Below, piece by piece: positions 44,303-52,843 of a stretch of 58,827 bases of DNA. A model generated the notes under the pieces. It worked only from the letters and a program-made list of their open reading frames with translations. It was not told the DNA's origin and did not search any database. Each line of letters begins with the position of its first letter. Within the stretch, counting starts at the first letter, position 1. A program made the position numbers and the translations under genes. Source of the DNA: JBBIJR01 sp037445875 (GTDB lineage: Bacteria; CLD3; SB21); assembly GCA_037445875.1 (NCBI GenBank), contig JBBIJR010000011.1, positions 1 to 58,827 of the forward strand, in the 5' to 3' direction.

Positions 44303-46309
44303 ATGGAATACCGAAAACACGCGCTGGTCGAGCAGATTCGCATGGTCTTTCCCCGCGAAACATGCGCCGACTACTACTTCGCCACTCAGAAAGAGTGGCT
44401 GGAGACCAATGGACTGGGCGGGTATGCCTCCTCGACGCTGATCGGCGCGAACGCACGCCGCCATCATGGCCTTCTCGTGGCGGCGCTGGAAGACGCCAAC
44501 CGGCCGTATGTTCTGTTGTCCAAGATCGAAGAAAACGCCTACATTCACGGGCGTACGTGGGAAATGTCCACCAACCAGTACCCCTTCATCATCTTCCCCG
44601 AAGGACATCGGCACATCGAACGCTTCGAGTACGACCTGCATCCGCGCTTCGTCTTCAATCTGGGAGGCGTGATCGTGGAAAAGAACATCTTGATGATCCA
44701 CGGTGAGAATACGGTCATCGTGCGATACCGCGTGCTCAAGGCCGACCATGAGTTCACGATGACGCTGCGTTCCCTGTGCGCGTTTCGCGAAGCCAGCGTG
44801 CTGACCCGGGAGAATCCCGATGTGACCCGGGCCGTCGAAATCGTGCCCCACGGCTGCGTGATCCGCCCGTATGAGATGCTTCCTCCGCTGTACGTTTATC
44901 ATTCCGTGGGCTCGCTCGAGTCAAAGTTCCACTGGTACCGGAACACGGAGTACCGGAAAGAGCAGGAGCTGGGACTGGAGTTCACGGAGGACCTCTTCAG
45001 TCCCTCGGTCCTGACGGCCGCGTTGCAGGAGGACAGCGTGCTCGACCTTGTTGCCACGACCGATGTCCGGCGGTTCGAAGACGCTCAGTCCAACGGGGCG
45101 GGCGCGCTGTGGGCGGCGGAGTTGGACCGGCGGCTGAAGTTGCTCGTCTATTTTCCGCTGGAACATCCGCTGGCCAAGTCCATGGCCCTCACGGCGGAGG
45201 GCTTCTTCTGCAAAGACCGTGGCGACGGAGACCGGATCGTGGGCGGCTACCACTGGTCGCCGTCGTCCGAATTCGACACGGTGGTCGCGCTGTCCGGACT
45301 TACCATGACGTGCCGAAAAGAGAGCATGGCGCGCAACACGCTCCGGCACCTCGTACAGAATCGTTTGAAGAGTATCGTGGAAGGGAAAACGCTGCCGGGG
45401 CCGTCCGCAACCTGGGTTTTGTACTTTTATGTGCTCGTCTACAACTACCTCCTCCAGACGGACGATTTCACCTTTATAAAGAACGAACTGTATGATGTGT
45501 TGTGCGAACTGCTGCAGTTGATACTGAGTGCCGACGGGACCGGCGTGCGGACGGCCGAGGATGGTCTCCTGGAACTGGCGGACAGCAGCCACCCGGTCAC
45601 GTGGATGGATGCCGTGGTCGACGGACGGCCGGTGACCCCGCGCACCGGAAAGGTCGTCGAAGTGAATGCCTTCTGGTACAACGTTCTCCACGTGATGCGC
45701 CACCTCGCGCGGACGGCCTGCGAGGATCGACGGGCGGAGGAATACGGAGAACTCGCGGATAAGGTCAAACAGAGTTTCAACACAACGTTCTGGAATGGGT
45801 CCGGCCGGTACCTCTATGACTTTGTGAAAGGAAAGGAAGCAAACGACGACATCCGTCCGAACCAGATCTTTGCCGTCAGCCTCCCCTTCGATATCCTCGA
45901 CCGCGAGCGCCAGCGTGCCGTGCTGGATTGCGTTACCCGGCATCTGCTGACCCCGTTCGGCCTGAGGACCCTGGCTCCGGGTCATCGTGCCTATGTGGGG
46001 GTCTATGCGGGCGATCGCGCTCAACGCCGTTCCGCGTACCATCAGGGAACGGTCTGGCCCTGGTTGATCGGTGCGTACATCGAAGCGTACCTCAAAGTGG
46101 ACCAGTTCACTCCGCTGGCGCGGGACCACTGCCGGCGGCATGTTGAGCTCTTCCGCCAGGCCCTCGACGACGCCGGGTTGAACACGATCTCCGAGATCTT
46201 TGACGGCGACGAACCGCATCTCCCGAAAGGCCGGGTCTCCGATGCCAAAGCCGTCGCCGAAGTGCTCCGCATCATCGAACTGCTGGAGAACTCCGAACGG
46301 TACATCTAG
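44303..46309 (+). CDS. Glycogen debranching-type amylo-alpha-1,6-glucosidase
   Basis: This 668-residue protein has an N-terminal GDE-like beta domain (EWLETNGLGGYASSTLIGAN, RRHHGLLVAAL) and a C-terminal (alpha/alpha)6 glucosidase domain (PGPSATWVLYFYVLVYNYLL, YHQGTVWPWLIGAYIEAYL, TISEIFDGDEPHLPKG). It likely removes alpha-1,6 branch stubs from glycogen. GAGAGG precedes the ATG. Confidence 0.87.
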   Translation: MEYRKHALVEQIRMVFPRETCADYYFATQKEWLETNGLGGYASSTLIGANARRHHGLLVAALEDANRPYVLLSKIEENAYIHGRTWEMSTNQYPFIIFPEGHRHIERFEYDLHPRFVFNLGGVIVEKNILMIHGENTVIVRYRVLKADHEFTMTLRSLCAFREASVLTRENPDVTRAVEIVPHGCVIRPYEMLPPLYVYHSVGSLESKFHWYRNTEYRKEQELGLEFTEDLFSPSVLTAALQEDSVLDLVATTDVRRFEDAQSNGAGALWAAELDRRLKLLVYFPLEHPLAKSMALTAEGFFCKDRGDGDRIVGGYHWSPSSEFDTVVALSGLTMTCRKESMARNTLRHLVQNRLKSIVEGKTLPGPSATWVLYFYVLVYNYLLQTDDFTFIKNELYDVLCELLQLILSADGTGVRTAEDGLLELADSSHPVTWMDAVVDGRPVTPRTGKVVEVNAFWYNVLHVMRHLARTACEDRRAEEYGELADKVKQSFNTTFWNGSGRYLYDFVKGKEANDDIRPNQIFAVSLPFDILDRERQRAVLDCVTRHLLTPFGLRTLAPGHRAYVGVYAGDRAQRRSAYHQGTVWPWLIGAYIEAYLKVDQFTPLARDHCRRHVELFRQALDDAGLNTISEIFDGDEPHLPKGRVSDAKAVAEVLRIIELLENSERYI

Positions 46310-46315
46310 GCCTCC

Positions 46316-46930
46316 ATGCCCCACGATCTGAAGACCTACCGCGCCTGCATCCTGGACATTCACGCACGCGTGCAGAAACAGAAGTTGGAGTTGGGAGAAC
46401 TCACTCCGGCCTCCGTTCTGGTTCCGCTGTTTGAAAAGAACGGCGAAGCACATCTGCTGTTCGTTAAGCGGACGCTCACCGTGCGCCACCACAAAGGGCA
46501 GGTCTCCTTTCCCGGCGGCGCGCGGGACGTTTCGGACCGCCTTCCCGTGGACACGGCCTTAAGGGAGACCCATGAGGAGATCGGCGTGCGTCCCGTGGAC
46601 GTGGACGTCCTGACCGAGTTGGACGACATGATTACCCCCACGCAGTTCCGCGTTACGCCGTTTGTCGGTATCATTCCGTATCCCTATGATTTTTTCATCA
46701 ATCCCCTCGAGACGGCGGAATTGATCGAAGTCCCGATGCGCCATTTGCTCAACGAGGCGCATCACCGCCTGGGCTACCGGCGGTTCCAGGATCGTATTTA
46801 TGAAGTCCACTATTTTGACTATGACCGCCACGTCATCTGGGGCGTCACCGGGAACATTCTGGTCGGTCTGCTGAATCGTATTCGCAGCGCCGCCTCTTTA
46901 GTCTGCAACTTTTCCCCGGGAGCGCCGTAA
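46316..46930 (+). CDS. Nudix CoA pyrophosphatase (NudL-like)
   Basis: This 204-residue Nudix hydrolase has HHKGQVSFPGGARD and a Nudix box ending TALRETHEEIGV, with the KGQVSFPGG pattern of CoA/acyl-CoA pyrophosphatases, which split CoA into phosphopantetheine and 3',5'-ADP. It begins 6 bp after the glucosidase stop, so it is likely cotranscribed. Confidence 0.9.
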   Translation: MPHDLKTYRACILDIHARVQKQKLELGELTPASVLVPLFEKNGEAHLLFVKRTLTVRHHKGQVSFPGGARDVSDRLPVDTALRETHEEIGVRPVDVDVLTELDDMITPTQFRVTPFVGIIPYPYDFFINPLETAELIEVPMRHLLNEAHHRLGYRRFQDRIYEVHYFDYDRHVIWGVTGNILVGLLNRIRSAASLVCNFSPGAP

Positions 46931-46962
46931 GTACGGCATCCTTCACGGCAGGAGCAGGACCC

Positions 46963-49377
46963 GTGTTTCGAACCCTTATCGCAGTTGTGGTGATCGCGGC
47001 TCCGCCTTCCCTTTGGGCGCTTCAGGAGGTTGCACGCGTCGAGGTGGGTGAGCGAAAAGAAGACGCGCCGTTTGCAGCCAATCCCCGACTCGTGCTGGAC
47101 GTCCAACCGCTCACAGAGGCCATTCGGATCGACGGGGTCATAGAGCCGGCCTGGATGGAAGCGTCGCGTTTCGAGAACTTCACCGAAATCTGGCCATCCG
47201 AGAACATCGCCGCCCGGGCGCGGACCGAGGGCTACGTCGCGATGGACGGGGAGCATCTGTACTTCGCCTTCGTGTGTCACGACCCGGATATCCGCCGGCT
47301 GCGGGCTCATGTGACCGACCGGGACCGGATCTTTCAGGATGATTTTGTCGGCATCATGCTGGACACCTACCGCAACGAGCAGACGGCGTATGAACTGTTT
47401 GTAAATGCGCATGGCATCCAGGGTGATCTGCTGCGCGGCATCGACGGGCAGGAGGACGAGACCTTCGACATGGTCTGGTCGTCGGAAGCCCGGATCTACG
47501 AGGATCGCTGGGTCGTGGAAGTGGCCATTCCGTTCAAGAGCCTCCGCTTTCCCAGGACCGAAGAGCAGTCGTGGTCGATGCACATTCTGCGCATCTATCC
47601 GCGCGAGAGCCGCTTTCAGCTCTCCTGGATGCCCGTCTCCCAGGACAACAATTCGTTGTTCTCGCAGGCCGGAACGCTGCGCTTCCGCAACGGCGGCCAT
47701 CGCACGGCCGGGGTCGAACTGCTGCCGTACGCGATCGGCAGCCGGCTCCGAGAGATCACGGAGGGCGACGACGACAACGGGCGCCGCGCACCGGCCGACT
47801 GGAGCGGCGATGCCGGATTCAACGTGAAATACGGTCTCGCCTCCAACATGACGCTGGACTTTGCCTACAATCCGGATTTCAGCCAGATCGAAGCGGACGC
47901 CGGCCAGATCAACGTCAACAATACGTTTGCCCTGTACTACCGTGAGAAACGCCCGTTTTTTCTGGAAGGCAGCGACATCTTTGCCGTGGACCGCAGCCTG
48001 AATCTCCTCTACACCCGGAGCGTCAACGATCCGCTGCTGGCGTCCAAATTGACCGGCAAAACGGGCCGCACGACGATCGGTTTCATTTCCGCGTACGATC
48101 AGGGTAGCCCCTACCTGCTGCCGTTCGAGGAACAGAGCATCGCTCTGTCTACGTCGAAGAATTCCTATACGCACATTCTCCGGGTGAAGTACGACGTAGG
48201 GTCGCGTTCCTACGTCGGCATGGCCGCCAGCGATCGCCGGCTGGATGGCCGACGCGGCTCCAATACGGCCGCCGCGGTGAACGCGAATATCCGGCTCAGC
48301 GAAAAATATTCCGTCAGCGCCCTGGCCGGTTTGAGCACGACGCGGGAGCCGGTGGATTCGGCGCTCTCGGCGGACGAGATCGATGTGCTGGACTTCCGCG
48401 CAAACGGCCACCGCTACACATCGGCGTTCGACGGCGAGAATTTCTCCGGTTGGGCCCTGCGGGCCGCATTCGAACGCAGCGCGAGACACTGGAACCTCTC
48501 CTCTTACTACGAAGACGTCTCGCCGGCTTTCAGGGCGGAGAACAGCTTCATCCGCAGCAACAACTACCGCGTACTGGGAGCGTGGACCGGCTACTTGTTC
48601 CGACTCAACGAACACCCGGTATTCTACCAGGTCGAACCCGGACTGGAGTTTGCACGGAAGTATAATTATGACGGCACCCTCAAGGACAATTGGGCGCGAG
48701 CCGCGCTGTGGCTGGGGTTTCAGAAGCAGACCGGTGTGTATATGTCGGTGGCGTTTTTGAACAACGAGCGCTTCGGCGGGAAGCAGTTCAACCGGATGAA
48801 CCGGGCGTCCATTAATCTCAACTCCAATGCTTTCAACGCGGTGAGCGGCGGGTTCTTCGTGGAGGCGGGCAAGTTCCTCAACCGCCTGGGCGACGAGGAA
48901 GATCCGCGCAATCCGTTCGAGATCGCCAAAGGCCTCAGCGTCGAAGTGTGGGCGACGTTCAAGCCGACGTCACGATTGTCCGACCAGGTTTCGGCGGTTT
49001 CCTTCGAGCTTTGGGACCACTTCGGCGGGAGGACGATCCGCCGCCAACGCATCCTCCGGAATACGTTGTCGTACCAGTTCACGCGGCGGCTCTTTCTGCG
49101 GCTCATCGGAGAAATCAACCGGGCGGACGTGTTCTACACCGACTCCGACGATGACGGTAATTTCCTCTTCGACGCCAACGGGGAGCCCGTCGTCGTGCAC
49201 GAAAAGACCACCTCGTTCAGCGTCGATCCGCTGATGAGCTACAAGATCAATCCGTTTACGGTGTTCTATCTGGGGGCCCACTGGGGCGGTGAGCGAGATC
49301 CGTACCCGAACTACGACGGCCTGACCGTCACCGACCAGAGCGTCTTCGTGAAGTTCCAGTACTTCCTGCGCCTCTAG
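46963..49377 (+). CDS. DUF5916 outer-membrane protein with CBM9-like domain
   Basis: This 804-residue protein has a signal peptide (TLIAVVVIAAPPSLWALQ) and an N-terminal CBM9-like beta-sandwich (IRIDGVIEPAWMEASRFENF, YVAMDGEHLYFAFVCHDPD). The DUF5916 barrel follows (NMTLDFAYNPDFSQIEADAG, ALYYREKRPFFLEGSDIF, SYKINPFTVFYLGAHWGG). Such proteins are common in FCB bacteria and likely bind or take up glycans. The GTG start is at 46963. Its TAG overlaps the stop of the convergent foldase gene. Confidence 0.87.
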   Translation: MFRTLIAVVVIAAPPSLWALQEVARVEVGERKEDAPFAANPRLVLDVQPLTEAIRIDGVIEPAWMEASRFENFTEIWPSENIAARARTEGYVAMDGEHLYFAFVCHDPDIRRLRAHVTDRDRIFQDDFVGIMLDTYRNEQTAYELFVNAHGIQGDLLRGIDGQEDETFDMVWSSEARIYEDRWVVEVAIPFKSLRFPRTEEQSWSMHILRIYPRESRFQLSWMPVSQDNNSLFSQAGTLRFRNGGHRTAGVELLPYAIGSRLREITEGDDDNGRRAPADWSGDAGFNVKYGLASNMTLDFAYNPDFSQIEADAGQINVNNTFALYYREKRPFFLEGSDIFAVDRSLNLLYTRSVNDPLLASKLTGKTGRTTIGFISAYDQGSPYLLPFEEQSIALSTSKNSYTHILRVKYDVGSRSYVGMAASDRRLDGRRGSNTAAAVNANIRLSEKYSVSALAGLSTTREPVDSALSADEIDVLDFRANGHRYTSAFDGENFSGWALRAAFERSARHWNLSSYYEDVSPAFRAENSFIRSNNYRVLGAWTGYLFRLNEHPVFYQVEPGLEFARKYNYDGTLKDNWARAALWLGFQKQTGVYMSVAFLNNERFGGKQFNRMNRASINLNSNAFNAVSGGFFVEAGKFLNRLGDEEDPRNPFEIAKGLSVEVWATFKPTSRLSDQVSAVSFELWDHFGGRTIRRQRILRNTLSYQFTRRLFLRLIGEINRADVFYTDSDDDGNFLFDANGEPVVVHEKTTSFSVDPLMSYKINPFTVFYLGAHWGGERDPYPNYDGLTVTDQSVFVKFQYFLRL

Positions 49378-50210
49378 CGGCGCGGTATTCCGTAGTCGAC
49401 TTCGACTTCGGCCTTGGCCTTCGAGATCAATTCTTCGATCTTCTTCTTTCGCCGGATCGCCTTCAGGCGCGGCTCGATTTCGGCACGCACCTCCTCGACG
49501 GAACGCGGAGCGCCTTTGGGCCTCAGCGCCACGACGTGCCAGATGCCGTAATACCCTTCACCGGTCAGAATCGGCCCCACGACTTCGTCCACCGCATTCT
49601 TGGCGAACAGGAATCGGGCGGCCCGGGGATCGAAATGGCTTTGACCCTGGAATTCGCTCGTTCCGATGATGTCGCTGTCCGCGGACGCCTCCGAAACGAG
49701 TTCGAGAAAATCCTTCTTCCGCATGCGCGAAAGGCGGCCGATCTGTGCGGCGATCTTGCGTGCCCGCGCCCGGTCCCGTGTGAGAAAATACTCCGTGCGG
49801 ACTTCGTCCTGGGGACACAGAAAGAGGCTCTGGTTCGCGTCGTAGTACTGCTGGATCTCGGATTCGGAGACGGTCAGCAGGGGAGCGAGTTCCTTCTCGA
49901 GGTACGCCTGGATCACCAGTTCCTTTCTCAGCCGTTCCATCTGCCGCAGGTAGCGCGGATCCTTGTCGATGTTGTCCAGCAGCGCCTTGCGGTACAGAAT
50001 TTCCGTCGAGACCCATTCCTGAATGTACGTTTCGCGCAGGGTTTCGTTGTCGCGAATGGAGGCCTCCAGGCTGCTGTCGATCATCGATTCCAGCAGTACG
50101 GATTCGCCCACTCGTGCCACGTGACGGTCGTCGGAACTCTTGCCGCATCCCCCGAGAGCGGCCAGCGACACGAGCGCCCACGCGCCCTGTATGTAGAGAC
50201 GGGACCTCAC
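49374..50210 (-). CDS. SurA/PpiC-like lipoprotein foldase
   Basis: This 278-residue lipoprotein has lipobox LAALGGC. A SurA-like N-terminal region precedes a parvulin-type peptidyl-prolyl isomerase domain (HFDPRAARFLFAKNAVDEVV and TGEGYYGIWHVVALRPKGA). It likely aids outer-membrane protein folding in the periplasm. GTG 50210 overlaps the upstream foldase stop by four bases (GTGA). It is the shorter of two tandem foldases. Confidence 0.8.
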   Translation of the reverse strand: MRSRLYIQGAWALVSLAALGGCGKSSDDRHVARVGESVLLESMIDSSLEASIRDNETLRETYIQEWVSTEILYRKALLDNIDKDPRYLRQMERLRKELVIQAYLEKELAPLLTVSESEIQQYYDANQSLFLCPQDEVRTEYFLTRDRARARKIAAQIGRLSRMRKKDFLELVSEASADSDIIGTSEFQGQSHFDPRAARFLFAKNAVDEVVGPILTGEGYYGIWHVVALRPKGAPRSVEEVRAEIEPRLKAIRRKKKIEELISKAKAEVEVDYGIPRR

Positions 50211-51922
50211 GGCAGTCGATTCTCGAACACGATGATCGGAATGTTTCGCTTCAATTCGTTCAACCACCTCTGTTCCAACTGGCGACGCACCTGCGCGCGG
50301 TACTGGTTCAGCACGCCGGCCTTTGCCGACTCGAACGGCTGACGGCCCTGTTCCTTCTTGTCGGTCACCTTGATGAGGGTGAACTTATTGTCTTTCTTGA
50401 CCACGACGCCGCTGACGTCGTTGACATCGAGCCGGAAGGCCTCGCGAGTCACCTCGGTTTTCTGATTGGAATTATAGGCGACCGCTTCCACGAGACGAAT
50501 GTCGGCACCCTTATGAAGGGCCTTGACGCTGTCGGCCGCTCGTTCGAATGCTACGCCGCTTTCCACCAACTGCCGGGCCGCTTCGGCCATCTCCTTCGAC
50601 GAAGACTGGATTTCCTTGACGGTGACGCGGCCCGGTATACGGTAGTCGTCCATGTGGTCCTCGTAGTAGCGCCGCAGCGTCGCGGCCGGGACCGTGTCCC
50701 CGACCGCCGCGATCTTCAGCGACTCGATACGCCTGCCCAGGATGTCGTGTTTCTTCTGGAACAGTCTGAAACGGAATGCGTCCGTGCGGTCCAGACCATC
50801 CGCGGAGGCGGCCGTGACCAGCAATTCGTCGCGTACAAATGACCTGACGTACTCCGCGAATTGGTCGGGGCTCTGCGCGGGGATGGTCAGATGGGGATTG
50901 CTGCGGTTCAGGAAGTCGGCGACCGTAAGGGACCGCCCGGTGCCGCGTGCGATCAAAAGGCCCTGACGGTCCTGATCGAACTTCCTCGCGGCCTCGCGGA
51001 CGGTCTTGCCGGCCGGAAACCAGGCGGCGAGGCTGTCGATACTACGGGTCTCGAACATCATACCCTCTGCTTTCATCAGAGAGTCTGTGAAGGCCACAAA
51101 GTAGCGGTACCCGCTCTGGCGATCGATGCCGTCCAACTTGCCGCGAAGCGTCCGCCGGATATCGTCCGCCGTCATCGATTTGCCCAGCGCCGCGGAATCG
51201 ACACCGAATTGAATGATGCGCGACACGAGGAAAGCGCCGGCCAGATCGATCGGCCGGGTGATCGTCTTCGGTTGTGCCGCGAACACAACGTTCTCGTAGT
51301 CCATCGGAGTGGTCCCGTACCGGAACTTCTCCGGCCGGCTGAAGCCTTTACCGGACTTCGGATCGCGATAGTCCGAGAGTAGTTCGGCCAGCTGGGCGAA
51401 AGTACTGTCGCTGGCCACGGCGTAGATCGAGTCGGCCAGCGCGGCGGCCTCGCGGTGGTTCCGCGTCACGCGCGGATTGGGTACCTCGCTGTAGCGGATG
51501 ACGATGTTCTGGACCGTGATCTCACGGCCGTGGAAGCGCAGAAACATCGCCACGGTGGAGTCGTTGACGAAGTGCGATACCACGAACCGGTCGCGTGCAG
51601 CTTCGAGCAGTGCGTCCCGTTCGGCCTGGGCCAGCAGGGCCGCGACGCCCTCGTCTTCGTGGATCTTCTCGTCATAGGCGGACAGCACCTTCAATCGCGC
51701 GTCGATCAGGCCGAGCAGCAGTTTCTTCTTGTCGCCGTACGGCATTGCGGACAGGGCCGTCGACGAGTTCGATTCGGCATACAACCGGAAATCCGCGACC
51801 GTAATGGAGTCCCGGTCGTCGATGCGCACGAGGAGCGTGCTGTGGTCCTGCCGGCAGGAGACCGCACAGGCGAGGACAACCGCGAAAACGACATACCGGG
51901 CGATGAATGTGACAAACCGCAT
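50207..51922 (-). CDS. SurA-like lipoprotein peptidyl-prolyl isomerase
   Basis: This 571-residue lipoprotein has lipobox LACAVSC and a parvulin-type PpiC core: VTVKEIQSSSKEMAEAARQL and DVNDVSGVVVKKDNKFTLIK. Long helical chaperone segments flank it. It likely assists folding of outer-membrane proteins. It starts 18 bp after the TerC stop, in the same leftward unit. Confidence 0.8.
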   Translation of the reverse strand: MRFVTFIARYVVFAVVLACAVSCRQDHSTLLVRIDDRDSITVADFRLYAESNSSTALSAMPYGDKKKLLLGLIDARLKVLSAYDEKIHEDEGVAALLAQAERDALLEAARDRFVVSHFVNDSTVAMFLRFHGREITVQNIVIRYSEVPNPRVTRNHREAAALADSIYAVASDSTFAQLAELLSDYRDPKSGKGFSRPEKFRYGTTPMDYENVVFAAQPKTITRPIDLAGAFLVSRIIQFGVDSAALGKSMTADDIRRTLRGKLDGIDRQSGYRYFVAFTDSLMKAEGMMFETRSIDSLAAWFPAGKTVREAARKFDQDRQGLLIARGTGRSLTVADFLNRSNPHLTIPAQSPDQFAEYVRSFVRDELLVTAASADGLDRTDAFRFRLFQKKHDILGRRIESLKIAAVGDTVPAATLRRYYEDHMDDYRIPGRVTVKEIQSSSKEMAEAARQLVESGVAFERAADSVKALHKGADIRLVEAVAYNSNQKTEVTREAFRLDVNDVSGVVVKKDNKFTLIKVTDKKEQGRQPFESAKAGVLNQYRAQVRRQLEQRWLNELKRNIPIIVFENRLP

Positions 51923-51940
51923 GATGATTCCTCCGTATCG

Positions 51941-52621
51941 CTAGAGATGATGTTCGACTCGTTCTTCTTTCAATACCGAATAGCCCATGCTGAGCAGGAG
52001 CACCGCGATGACAACAAGGAACGTGATCCACTTGGGAATGGTCACGTCGAAGTATTCGATGAAGAGTTTCATACCTATGAAGAAGACGACAATATACGCA
52101 CCGTCGACAAGCGCCGGAAATCGCTTGATCACGCCTAAAAACGCGCCGGCCACGAGCCGCATCGTGACGATGCCCAGGATTCCGCCGGCGATGACGACCC
52201 ACTGCTTCGGCGACAGGGCCACCGCAGCAAGGATCGAGTCGACGGAAAACACGATGTCCGTCAGTTCCACCATGATGACCGTGCTCCAGAACGCGTCGAA
52301 ACCGGGTATCTTCCTGGGCTGAACCGTCCGCCGCTCGTGGTCCGGGTGACGCCGGAAGAAATGATCGACCGCCAGGTATGCGAGGTACAGGCCGCCGACG
52401 ATCTTGATCACCGGAAGGTGCAGCAGGTACACGGCAAGAATGACCGCCAACACGCGAAAAACAAACGCCCCGATGATCCCGTACTTCAGCGCCTTCTTTT
52501 GGTCGTCCGGCGGAAGCGGCATGACCAGCACCGCCAGCACAATGGCGTTATCCGCGCTCAACAATCCCTCCAGCAGTACGAGGAGTGCGATCGTGATCAG
52601 GTCATGCGCTTCGAATTCCAG
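51941..52621 (-). CDS. TerC-family membrane protein with CTG start
   Basis: This 226-residue TerC-like protein has seven membrane segments and the family motif LLSADNAIVLAVLV plus VFSVDSILAAVAL and FFIGMKLFIEYF. The frame has no ATG, GTG or TTG before the core. The best start is CTG 52621 with AGGAG nine bases upstream, giving LEFEAHDLITIALLVLLEG. Starting at the internal Met of MLSADN (52564) would delete the first membrane helix. TerC proteins are linked to metal export and stress. Confidence 0.85.
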   Translation of the reverse strand: MEFEAHDLITIALLVLLEGLLSADNAIVLAVLVMPLPPDDQKKALKYGIIGAFVFRVLAVILAVYLLHLPVIKIVGGLYLAYLAVDHFFRRHPDHERRTVQPRKIPGFDAFWSTVIMVELTDIVFSVDSILAAVALSPKQWVVIAGGILGIVTMRLVAGAFLGVIKRFPALVDGAYIVVFFIGMKLFIEYFDVTIPKWITFLVVIAVLLLSMGYSVLKEERVEHHL

Positions 52622-52843
52622 TGTCGACGCTCCTTTCGAAAAAGCGAGGCAATATAGGGGACGGGTCCAGTTATTTCAAGTAAAAAGGGCTCCGGCGTCT
52701 CCAATCATTTCACCGGGGAAGCGTTCGACAAGGGAGCCTCCGACGTTGCCCGCGTGCATCCGCCGCGACCTGCCCGTACACGCCCTGTGCGGGCAGTCGA
52801 ATGTGGTTGCTTCCGCGAAGCATTCTCGCTAAACTGCCAGCCC

